DNA of 6,346 bases from CAZQYB01 sp964597535 (GCA_964597535.1 CAZQYB010000146.1:1-6346); one strand, 5' to 3'; numbered from the stretch's first letter, positions 1-6,111 are shown. Numbers and translations are program-made. Notes: a model not told the origin generated them from the letters alone.

Positions 1-1
1 C

Positions 2-427
2 GGTGAACACGGGGACAGCGAAGTTGCTGCCTGGAGTATGACACACATCGCCGGTATTCCTATAAAGGACTATTGCATCATCTGTCAAGGCTGCGATTCT
101 GAAAAGGGGCATAAGGATATTGTCTGCAGGGTTCGCGATTCAGCCTATCATATTATCGACTACAAGGGCTCGACGTATTATGCTATAGGATTGTCTTTAA
201 TTCGTATTTCAGGGGCAATTTTACGGAACGAACACAGCATACTAACGCTCTCATTGTTGTTACAGGGCGAGTATGGTATTGATGATATTTGTCTAAGTGT
301 GCCATGTGTTGTTGGTAAAAGCGGCGTTGAGCGGATTATCACGGTCCAGCTTTCTAAGGACGAACAAGACGCGCTTGAATCCTCGGCTCAGACGCTTCGG
401 AAAGTATTAGAGAACATAAAGTTCTAA
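2..427 (+). CDS. ldh: L-lactate dehydrogenase, C-terminal part (5' end outside window)
   Basis: Interconverts pyruvate and L-lactate with NAD(H) in the cytoplasm, usually the NADH-recycling step of fermentation. The frame is open through the left edge, so an internal ATG at 38 is not the start; 141 residues are visible. They open with GEHGDSE, the family motif holding the catalytic proton-relay His (codon 8-10). Later come GSTYYAIG, ILRNEHSILT, GEYGIDDICLSVPCVVG and a C-terminal helix, all in normal LDH order. The Thr of TYYAIG (codon 173-175) matches the LDH substrate-pocket Thr rather than the usual malate dehydrogenase sequence, which favours LDH. The NAD-binding Rossmann half and the specificity loop lie outside the window. 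The gene ends in a tandem TAATAA (425-430). It is separated from the next gene by 334 bases and a possible promoter, so it is probably not in the downstream operon. No damage is seen. Confidence 0.93.
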   Translation, partial: GEHGDSEVAAWSMTHIAGIPIKDYCIICQGCDSEKGHKDIVCRVRDSAYHIIDYKGSTYYAIGLSLIRISGAILRNEHSILTLSLLLQGEYGIDDICLSVPCVVGKSGVERIITVQLSKDEQDALESSAQTLRKVLENIKF

Positions 428-513
428 TAACGACAGCAAAGTCGCAATCTGTTTGAAAACAAAAGCTCTCATCCCCCGTCTCTTAAAATCTGTCAATTCG
501 GGAAAATCATCAT

Positions 514-542
514 TTGACAAAGCAGTCTCTTTGCAGCATACT
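514..542 (+). promoter_or_regulatory. Candidate sigma-70-type promoter
   Basis: A perfect TTGACA (514-519) is followed after 17 bases by CATACT (537-542), which matches four of six TATAAT positions. Transcription would begin near 549 and read into the UroD-like gene. The position, in the only large gap between lactate dehydrogenase and the downstream gene run, is sensible. The weak -10 and the lack of an extended -10 keep this tentative. Confidence 0.42.
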
Positions 543-699
543 ACTTGTTTTACTAATATCTTTTGCACCGTACAAATAAGAAAAAGAACCGTGTGTGGCA
601 CCATCGTACCCTACACCTTTTAGACAGGAGGTCCCCACGGAGCAGGTAAAATTGAGCGGTAATGACAGAAATCGCACAAGGTTCAGCAGCAATTGTCGT

Positions 700-712
700 G
701 TTGCAGTGCAAC
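700..712. promoter_or_regulatory. 13-bp palindrome GTTGCA-G-TGCAAC, possible operator
   Basis: Two perfect 6-bp arms surround a single central base, 49 bases before the UroD-like ATG. A one-base loop is a poor RNA hairpin, so as a functional element it fits a binding site for a dimeric repressor better than a terminator. It lies well downstream of the promoter candidate, so it would have to act by roadblock or from a nearer promoter. No regulator gene is in the window and no second copy was seen, so this is a suggestion only. Confidence 0.3.
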
Positions 713-730
713 CTCCGGGTATAAGGTAGT

Positions 731-764
731 GCAGGTTAATTTTTATGGCAGGTTAATTTCTATG
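731..764 (+). repeat. 17-bp tandem duplication spanning the RBS and ATG of the UroD-like gene
   Basis: GCAGGTTAATTTTTATG (731-747) is followed directly by GCAGGTTAATTTCTATG (748-764). The two copies differ at one base. Each holds an AGG ribosome-binding core, the same spacer and an ATG. The second ATG (762) opens the long reading frame. The first ATG (745) reads ATG-GCA-GGT-TAA, a three-codon open frame ending at 756. Because 17 is not a multiple of three, the duplication puts the two ATGs in different frames. Confidence 0.9.
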
Positions 765-1883
765 GGTCCTCGCAAGCTGACAAACAGCCATCAACTCCGC
801 TACTACATAGCGCTCGGCGCTCCCCCGACACGGGCGCCGGTAGATGGCACGGAACCCTTTATGCGGCCGGAAGCCGGGTTCAATCCATCCTGGTTTCACA
901 AGTACTGCGGGATAGATTTTTCGAGCCGATGGCACGCCGACCCCGATTACAGGCTACAATGTCACCGCCTTATGAGCGATGAGTTAGAACGCAGGTTTCC
1001 CGGCCGTAACATCGGCGGCGCAAACGACGGCAAACGCCCTGACCTGATAACCGGAATGTATGGCTGTGTCGTGCTGCCTGCTATTTTTGGCCAATCGATA
1101 AAGTATTTCCCCGACAAGTGGCCCGCACCGCACAGCCAACCGCTTACCGACGAACAGGTGGATTCACTGTCCCCGCCGGACCTCGATAACAATGAGTTTT
1201 TTCAGGGAATTCTCAACCAGCTTGACAAAATCGAGCAATTGACAGGTACCGCAAGAGGTTACCTCAATTGGCAGGGAGTATTAAACATCGCTTTCCGTCT
1301 CCGCGGACAAAGAATCTTTATGGACCTGCTCGACGCACCGGACCGCGCGCACCACATCTTCGAATGCGTCACAACCACAATCGTACAGGGCATAAAGAAG
1401 CTGCACGAGCGACAGAAAAAGGCAGGCTTGGACGAAAAGTTCGCCACAATCTCTAACTGCGTCGTGAATATGATAAGTGCAGACCATTACGAAGAACATC
1501 TTTTACCATACGACCTGAAAATAAGAGCCGAATTCAAGAACTTCGGCATTCACAACTGTGCCTGGGTGGTGGACCCGTATATGGATGGCTATGCAACTGT
1601 GCCTAATCTCGGATACCTCGATATGGGCATAACATCCGACTTCAAAAAAGCAAAACGCCTGTTTCCCAACACACGCAGGAATATACTTTACACCTCGATG
1701 GACCTTGCAAACAAATCTGAGGACGAAATCCGCACCGACTTCGAGCATATCGCCAGAGAGCTGGCCCCCTGCGATGTCGGACTGCCTGATATCGAGATTG
1801 ATGTCCCAGATGAACGTATATTGTTTGCAATGGACCTTTGCGAGGAATTAAGTGACAAGTATGGAGAAAATAAGAATGAGTAA
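762..1883 (+). CDS. UroD-superfamily protein (uroporphyrinogen decarboxylase-like, not HemE)
   Basis: A 373-residue cytoplasmic TIM-barrel-type protein resembling the broad UroD/methylcobamide:CoM methyltransferase superfamily. Family-like stretches are SADHYEEHLLPYDLKIRAEF (239-258), FGIHNCAWVVDPYMDG (261-276), LGYLDMGITSDF (283-294) and the end segment DIEIDVPDERILFAMDLC (343-360). His264 and Cys266 form an H-x-C pair like the zinc ligands of the corrinoid methyltransferases, and Cys337 is a possible third ligand. The N-terminal substrate-binding motif of HemE (MRQAGRY-like) is absent, so haem synthesis is unlikely. ATG 762 is preferred because an AGG core sits 9 bases upstream; an in-frame TTG at 693 has no ribosome binding site. 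The gene overlaps the transketolase N-subunit start by 8 bases, implying co-translation. The substrate is unknown: a methyl-transfer or decarboxylation role is possible, but no corrinoid protein lies in the window. Confidence 0.8.
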   Translation: MGPRKLTNSHQLRYYIALGAPPTRAPVDGTEPFMRPEAGFNPSWFHKYCGIDFSSRWHADPDYRLQCHRLMSDELERRFPGRNIGGANDGKRPDLITGMYGCVVLPAIFGQSIKYFPDKWPAPHSQPLTDEQVDSLSPPDLDNNEFFQGILNQLDKIEQLTGTARGYLNWQGVLNIAFRLRGQRIFMDLLDAPDRAHHIFECVTTTIVQGIKKLHERQKKAGLDEKFATISNCVVNMISADHYEEHLLPYDLKIRAEFKNFGIHNCAWVVDPYMDGYATVPNLGYLDMGITSDFKKAKRLFPNTRRNILYTSMDLANKSEDEIRTDFEHIARELAPCDVGLPDIEIDVPDERILFAMDLCEELSDKYGENKNE

Positions 1884-2751
1884 AAAGAAACCAGATGTAA
1901 AAAAAATAGAAGAAATAGCCCATCGGACCCGGATTAACGTTGTCAAAATGATAGCAAAGTCCGGCACCGGCCACCTCGGCGGCTCGGTGTCCATCGCCGA
2001 GATACTGGCCGTTCTGTACTTTCACGAGCTCAGAATTGACCCCAAAAATCCTGAATGGGAGGACAGGGACAGATTTGTCCTGTCCAAAGGTCACGCCTGC
2101 CCGGCTTTATACGCTACCTTCGCCGAGGTAGGATATATTTCCAAAGACATTTTGCTGACCGTTCACCAAACCGACAGTCCCCTTCAGATGCATCCTGAGC
2201 GAGGGGTGTGTCCGGGCATTGAAATGAGCACGGGGCCATTGGGGCAGGGCTTATCAACAGCGGTAGGAATGGCAATAGGCGCCAGAGTAAAGGGCAAGGA
2301 TTTTCGCGTATATGCCTTGTTGGGAGACGGGGAATGCAACGAAGGGCAGATTTGGGAAGCGGCAATGTCTGCTTCCAAATACAAGCTTGACAATTTAGTG
2401 GCGACAATAGACTACAACAAATTTGCCTTGTCAGAAGCAACCGAAAAGGTTATGCCGCTTGAACCGCTTTATGACAAGTGGACCGCTTTCGGCTGGCATG
2501 TGATTGAAGTAAATGGGCATTCTGTTACCCAGCTTATCAACGTCTATGATGAAGCAAAACAAATAAAAGGGAAACCAACCATGATAATTGCTCATACCGT
2601 AAAAGGACGCAACATTTCATACGTGGAAGATACATGGCAGAGCCACTCAGTGTCGATGACTTCGGAACAGGTCGAGAACACACTTACAGAGCTTGGCTGT
2701 TCGAAGGAAGAAATAAAAACTACTTTAGCACAAATGAAGGAGAAGAAATAA
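1876..2751 (+). CDS. Transketolase, N-terminal (pyrophosphate-binding) subunit
   Basis: N-terminal half of a two-subunit, thiamine-diphosphate-dependent transketolase, which moves a two-carbon ketol unit between sugar phosphates. The 291 residues show GHLGGS (32-37), LSKGHACPALYA (69-80), STGPLGQGLS (118-127) and the ThDP/Mg2+ motif beginning GDGECNEGQIWEA (150-162) and closing near Asn181. The usual late W/FHG motif after the HTVKG strand is replaced by TWQSHSVS (253-260). ATG 1876 is chosen because GGAG (1863-1866) lies 9 bases upstream and the protein then begins at the normal family position. GTG 1852 and ATG 1861 in the same frame are alternatives, GTG 1852 having GAGGA 5 bases upstream. 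The start overlaps the UroD-like stop and the stop codon directly abuts the ATG of the C-subunit, so the three are probably one translationally coupled unit. The sugar substrate cannot be read from the sequence. Confidence 0.92.
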   Translation: MSKKKPDVKKIEEIAHRTRINVVKMIAKSGTGHLGGSVSIAEILAVLYFHELRIDPKNPEWEDRDRFVLSKGHACPALYATFAEVGYISKDILLTVHQTDSPLQMHPERGVCPGIEMSTGPLGQGLSTAVGMAIGARVKGKDFRVYALLGDGECNEGQIWEAAMSASKYKLDNLVATIDYNKFALSEATEKVMPLEPLYDKWTAFGWHVIEVNGHSVTQLINVYDEAKQIKGKPTMIIAHTVKGRNISYVEDTWQSHSVSMTSEQVENTLTELGCSKEEIKTTLAQMKEKK

Positions 2752-3687
2752 ATGTTGGAAAGAACAGCGCCCAGAAATGTTTTAGGCAAGACCCTTGTAG
2801 AGTTGGGAGAGGATAATCCGGATATCATGGTTTTGGATGCGGATTTTTGCACCGCCTCTAAAACCGTCGCTTTCAAAGACCGTTTCCCTGAAAGATTTAT
2901 ACAGGTAGGTATCGCGGAGCAGAATATGATGGGCATTGCAGCGGGGTTAAGCACCGTCGGCTTTACCTGCTTTGCCTCGACTCTGTGCGTTTTTTGCTCC
3001 AGAAGGGCCTGCGACCAGGTAACGGTCTCCATAGCGCTGCCCAGACTGAACGTCAAAATTTTAGCGCTGTATGCAGGCATTTTTGCAGGGAAAAATGGTG
3101 CATCCCATCAAGCATTGGAAGACATAGCCATTATGAGGTCAATTGCCAACATGGTGGTTGTTCAGCCGGCAGACGCTCAGGAAACTCAGCAGGTTGTTAG
3201 ATTTGCTGCCCAGTATGACGGACCAATGTATATACGAATAGGAAGAGACCCCAGGCCTTCAATGGTGCCCCACGATTACAAATTCCAGTTGGGAAAAGCC
3301 GTGACCCTAAAAGAGGGCAAAGATATTACCCTGATTAGCTACGGGGATATGGTTGAGGATACACTCAACGCAGCTTTATCTCTGGAAGAAAAAAGAGTTC
3401 ACGCAAGAGTTATTAATATGAGTTCGATAAAACCGATTGATGAGGAAGCGATTATAAAAGCAGCAGAAGAAACGGGAAAAATAGTAACCGTGGATAATCA
3501 TAACATCTTCGGAGGACTGGGTTCGGCGGTTGCCGAAGTTGTTTGCGAAAAGATGCCTGTGAAAGTTAGAAGAATGGGAGTTAGGGACGTTTTTGGCAAA
3601 TCCGGAACAAACGAGGAAATGCAAAAGAGATTCGGACTCAGGGCCGAGGACATAGAAAAAGAAGTTATGAGTTTATTAGAAAATTGA
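2752..3687 (+). CDS. Transketolase, C-terminal (pyrimidine-binding) subunit
   Basis: Partner of the preceding gene; together they rebuild a full transketolase, with the active site at the subunit interface. In 311 residues it has the pyrimidine-binding domain with VGIAEQNMMGIAAG (52-65), where Glu56 is the expected cofactor-activating glutamate, then GKNGASHQALEDIAIMR (113-129), and a C-terminal regulatory-type domain with VTVDNHNIFGGLGSAVAEV (245-263). Length and order fit split transketolases. The ATG follows the upstream TAA with no gap and has AAGGAG (2737-2742) 9 bases ahead. Codon use is distinctive: 17 of 19 arginines are AGA or AGG. Known split transketolases include the general TktA/TktB-like pairs, apulose-4-phosphate transketolase (AptAB) and sulfosugar enzymes, so the exact substrate is open. 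DXS is unlikely given the two-gene layout. Confidence 0.92.
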   Translation: MLERTAPRNVLGKTLVELGEDNPDIMVLDADFCTASKTVAFKDRFPERFIQVGIAEQNMMGIAAGLSTVGFTCFASTLCVFCSRRACDQVTVSIALPRLNVKILALYAGIFAGKNGASHQALEDIAIMRSIANMVVVQPADAQETQQVVRFAAQYDGPMYIRIGRDPRPSMVPHDYKFQLGKAVTLKEGKDITLISYGDMVEDTLNAALSLEEKRVHARVINMSSIKPIDEEAIIKAAEETGKIVTVDNHNIFGGLGSAVAEVVCEKMPVKVRRMGVRDVFGKSGTNEEMQKRFGLRAEDIEKEVMSLLEN

Positions 3688-3784
3688 GCAAAGATACGCC
3701 AAGCAGGTCTTCTGCCGCCCAAAGCAAATTTACAAAAAGCCGATTGAATTACAAAGGCACAGCAAAAAGGAAAGGAGCCAACGA

Positions 3785-4705
3785 ATGAGTGGTGAAAAAA
3801 AGTATCAAGGTGTAGTAGTTCCCATGGTGACGCCTTTTACGGACAAAGGAGAAATTGACATAGACGCCGCAAAACGGGTAACAGAGCACATAGTGGCCGG
3901 CGGCGCCTGCCCATTTGTGCTCGGAACTACCGGCGAAGGCACATCTGTGCCTGATTCAGCCCGCCCTGCATTCGTCGAGGCAACCGTCAAGCAAACCGCC
4001 GGTCGAACTATGACCTATGCAAGCATAGCAAGTAATTGCTTCCAGGCCTCCGTCGAAGCTGCCAAAAAATACTTTGACCTTGGATTAGATGCTGTGGTCG
4101 TCAATTTACCCAGCTATTATCCTCTGACACCTGACCACATGCTGAAGTACTACGAAAAGCTCGTTGAGAGCATCCCCTGCCCAATGATGGTCTATAATAT
4201 AACGATAACAACCCATATGTCGATTCCCCTTGATTTAGTCGACAAACTTAGCCATCATCCAAAAATTGTCGGCCTAAAAGACTCCGAAAAGGACAAAGAA
4301 CGCTTCAAAGAAGCCATCAATATGTGGAAGGACAGGTCTGACTTCTCGCACTTCACCGGCTCCGCCGGACTTTCGACAATGGCGCTTCTGCTCGGCTCCG
4401 ACGGCATAGTACCAAGCACCGGAAACTTCGTCCCCAGGGTATATCGCGACCTCTACGAAGCCGGCGTAAAAGGTGATGAAGAAACAGCAAATAAGCTCCA
4501 GGAGCTAACCAACGAGATGGGCAGGGTCTATCAAAAGGGTAGAATCCTCAGCCAGTCCTTAGCCGGGCTGAAAGTCATTATGAACGAGCTTGGCCTGTGC
4601 GGCACAGCAGTTCTGCCTCCACTCTACGAAACCGGACCCGAAGAAACAGCTAAAATAAAGCAGGAGATGGCCAGACTCGAAATAGCAAAGCACAGCGGCA
4701 TATAA
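3785..4705 (+). CDS. DapA/NanA-family Schiff-base aldolase or dehydratase
   Basis: A 306-residue class I lyase of the dihydrodipicolinate synthase/N-acetylneuraminate lyase superfamily, a cytoplasmic (beta/alpha)8 barrel. The sequence shows GTTGEG (47-52), the catalytic Tyr137 in MMVYN, the Schiff-base Lys165 in VGLKDSEKD, and GSDGIVPSTGN (204-214). Genuine dihydrodipicolinate synthases carry an Arg shortly after the YN motif (YNVPxRT) to hold the dicarboxylic product. Here the stretch reads YNITITTHMS with no Arg, so lysine synthesis is doubtful and a 2-keto-sugar-acid substrate is more plausible. It has its own strong GGAG (3774-3777) 7 bases before ATG, after a 97-base gap from the transketolase, so it may be translated independently. 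Only 13 bases separate its stop from the PdxA relic. The exact reaction is inferred from family and neighbours. Confidence 0.88.
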   Translation: MSGEKKYQGVVVPMVTPFTDKGEIDIDAAKRVTEHIVAGGACPFVLGTTGEGTSVPDSARPAFVEATVKQTAGRTMTYASIASNCFQASVEAAKKYFDLGLDAVVVNLPSYYPLTPDHMLKYYEKLVESIPCPMMVYNITITTHMSIPLDLVDKLSHHPKIVGLKDSEKDKERFKEAINMWKDRSDFSHFTGSAGLSTMALLLGSDGIVPSTGNFVPRVYRDLYEAGVKGDEETANKLQELTNEMGRVYQKGRILSQSLAGLKVIMNELGLCGTAVLPPLYETGPEETAKIKQEMARLEIAKHSGI

Positions 4706-4718
4706 GACAAACGCAGCT

Positions 4719-4958
4719 ATGGCAACAGCGAAACCCATCCTGGGCATTACGATGGGCAACGATGCATGCAAAAAGCTTGGAATCCAATCACCCAGCGTTG
4801 GCGCGGCTGCACTTAATCCACACGCAAGTGATGGTGGTCTGTCCGGCTCGGAAGAACAAGAGGAAATTATCCCCTCGGTAGAAGCAGCCAAATCTTCCGG
4901 AATCCGCGTCGAAGGCCTTGAACCCGTAAGGAAACTGTATGATAGCAGTTATTGCTGA
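4719..4958 (+). pseudogene. pdxA: PdxA-family dehydrogenase relic, internally deleted and 3'-truncated
   Basis: PdxA proteins (about 330 residues) are metal- and NAD-dependent dehydrogenases of 4-phosphohydroxy-L-threonine; the PdxA2 group acts on D-threonate or D-erythronate 4-phosphate and usually sits beside DUF1537 kinases. This 79-residue frame opens with MATAKPILGITMG, a typical PdxA N-terminus, then jumps at Asn14 into a segment normally near residue 200: KKLGIQSPSVGAAALNPHAS (18-37) through EEIIPSVEAAKSSGIRVEG (48-66). His35 matches one of three metal-binding histidines. The other two, the GD-PAGIGPE motif and the C-terminal domain are missing; roughly 180-190 internal codons and the last quarter are lost, yet the frame is open. 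The usually conserved Phe of GGLFG is Ser42. After Gly66 the sequence no longer resembles PdxA. The ATG has no clear ribosome binding site. The last 20 bases overlap the kinase. It cannot be an active PdxA. A paralogue elsewhere or misassembly is possible. Confidence 0.83.
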
Positions 4959-6102
4959 TGATTTCACTGGTGCAGCGGAGTTGGCCGCCGTTGGCCTACG
5001 TTTCGGCCTCAACACCGAAGTTCAAACACAACTGACTCCCGATTCAAAAGCAGAGTTGATTGTCATCGACACCGACACACGCTCCCGAACATCGAAAGAA
5101 GCTGCAACCGAAGTCGAAAAAACGCTAAAGCACATCCAACAAATCCCTGCCCAATGGATTTACAAAAAAGTTGATTCCGTGATGCGAGGCCATATACTCA
5201 CTGAACTGACCGCCCTGCTCGCCAAGTCGGACGCTGAAAGAATTTTACTCGTTCCCGCCAACCCCTCGATGGGACGAACAATCTCCAATGGCCGCTATTT
5301 CGTAAACGGACAACCTCTTAACAAAACCGATTTCGCAACCGACCCCGAATACCCCGCCACCTCCTCAGACGTCCTCAGACTTTTGGGGCCATCAAAAACA
5401 ATAGCTACTTGTGTTTTGCAAAACCACCAAACCATCCCAACACGCGGCATTATCATTGGTCAGGCCGAAACCAAACAAGACCTGTTGTTCTGGGCGGCGC
5501 AATTAGACGACCAGACTACCCCCGCCGGTGCTGCAGATTTCTTCGATGCCATACTCGAGGTCAAAGGCCTTCGCGCAAAACCACCTGAAGAACAACCCGA
5601 ACCACCGCAAAACAAGACAGCGCTGTTCGTCTGCGCCTCCGGCTCGCACTACAGTCAAAAAACCGTTGAAGAAGCTCAACGCCACGGAATACCCGTTGTG
5701 AAAATGCCGCCCGAACTCTTTCTCAACGATGAACCAACCGGCAAACCCTTACAGCAGTGGACGAACGATACCATAACCGCCCTTCAAGAATACTCTAAGG
5801 TGATAGTGACCATCGCTCAGCCCATCGCTCGAAATCCCAAACTGGCCCGAAAGCTCCGCTATCACATAGCTGCTCTGGTCGAAAATGTGCTTAGTCGCAC
5901 TTCCATAGAAGAGCTTTTTATCGAAGGTGGTGCTACCGCATCCGCCGTAGTGCGCCGCTTAAGATGGAGACGCTTTTGTCCCTGCGCCGAACTCGCACCT
6001 GGTGTCGTCCGGATGCGCGTGGAAGAAAAACAAAACCTGTACCTCACAATCAAGCCCGGCAGTTACTCCTGGCCCCAAAAAACATGGACAGATACATCGT
6101 AG
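4939..6102 (+). CDS. Four-carbon acid-sugar kinase family protein (DUF1537; DtnK/DenK/OtnK/OiaK-like)
   Basis: ATP-dependent cytoplasmic kinase; characterised relatives phosphorylate D-threonate, D-erythronate, L-threonate, 3-oxo-tetronates or 3-oxo-isoapionate. The 387 residues contain both family domains. The N-terminal substrate domain has IADDFTGAAE (5-14), KKVDSVMRGHI (76-86) and VPANPSMGRTISNGRYFVNG (105-124). The C-terminal nucleotide domain has FVCASGSHYSQKT (230-242), IEGGATASAVV (328-338), APGVVRMRV (353-361) and the tail LTIKPGSYSWP (369-379). It is somewhat shorter than the roughly 420-residue typical form, but both ends look native. ATG 4939 has AAGGA (4928-4932) 6 bases upstream, inside the PdxA relic, and its first 20 bases overlap that frame. 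Arginine codons are mostly CGN (18 of 22), unlike the transketolase genes. Which sugar acid it uses cannot be decided here; the PdxA-type neighbour points to D-threonate or D-erythronate, the split transketolase leaves a branched-sugar route open. Confidence 0.9.
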   Translation: MIAVIADDFTGAAELAAVGLRFGLNTEVQTQLTPDSKAELIVIDTDTRSRTSKEAATEVEKTLKHIQQIPAQWIYKKVDSVMRGHILTELTALLAKSDAERILLVPANPSMGRTISNGRYFVNGQPLNKTDFATDPEYPATSSDVLRLLGPSKTIATCVLQNHQTIPTRGIIIGQAETKQDLLFWAAQLDDQTTPAGAADFFDAILEVKGLRAKPPEEQPEPPQNKTALFVCASGSHYSQKTVEEAQRHGIPVVKMPPELFLNDEPTGKPLQQWTNDTITALQEYSKVIVTIAQPIARNPKLARKLRYHIAALVENVLSRTSIEELFIEGGATASAVVRRLRWRRFCPCAELAPGVVRMRVEEKQNLYLTIKPGSYSWPQKTWTDTS

Positions 6103-6111
6103 ATAATCATC

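Larger units (their letters stand above)
428..761. other. Non-coding spacer and putative leader of the UroD-transketolase operon
   Basis: No convincing gene is present on either strand of this 334-base gap. The first half is more A/T-rich than the flanking genes. Visible elements are a promoter-like pair at 514-542, a short inverted repeat CAAAG/CTTTG (518-522 and 528-532) in that promoter's spacer, an isolated AGGAGGT (626-632) with no suitable start codon after it, a GTTGCA-G-TGCAAC palindrome (700-712), and a 17-bp tandem duplication (731-764) at the start of the next gene. ACCTCC at 711-716 is complementary to GGAGGT at 627-632, so a long-range leader pairing is conceivable. If the promoter is real, the transcript would carry a leader of about 210 bases. 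No known riboswitch class was recognised. Confidence 0.6.

Noticed and set aside
431..444. CGAC-AGCAAA-GTCG as terminator of lactate dehydrogenase
   Set aside because: Only a four-base stem with no following T-run.
720..725. TATAAG as a -10 element close to the UroD-like gene
   Set aside because: No acceptable -35 lies 16-18 bases upstream and there is no extended -10 TG.
693..761. In-frame TTG at 693 as start of the UroD-like gene (23 extra residues)
   Set aside because: No ribosome binding site precedes it, the extra residues do not look like a family N-terminus, and ATG 762 has a suitable AGG spacing.
1852..1875. GTG 1852 or ATG 1861 as start of the transketolase N-subunit
   Set aside because: GTG 1852 does have GAGGA 5 bases upstream, but ATG 1876 has GGAG at ideal distance, gives the usual family N-terminus and a typical short operon overlap. 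Not fully excluded.
1642..2094. 150-residue open frame on the minus strand
   Set aside because: It lies wholly within two well-supported + strand genes with recognisable motifs, and its translation resembles no known family.
2592..3080. 162-residue open frame on the minus strand across the two transketolase genes
   Set aside because: Antisense shadow of conserved transketolase coding sequence, with no recognisable protein features.
3688..3784. Separate promoter or terminator in the 97-base gap before the DapA-like gene
   Set aside because: TTTACA (3729-3734) has only a poor -10 at an unusual spacing, and the GCAG/CTGC inverted repeat has four-base arms with no T-run.
4749..4764. ACGATG repeated at 4749-4754 and 4759-4764 as a deletion scar in the PdxA relic
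   Set aside because: A deletion between short repeats leaves one copy, not two, and a six-base match is expected by chance, so it does not explain the junction.
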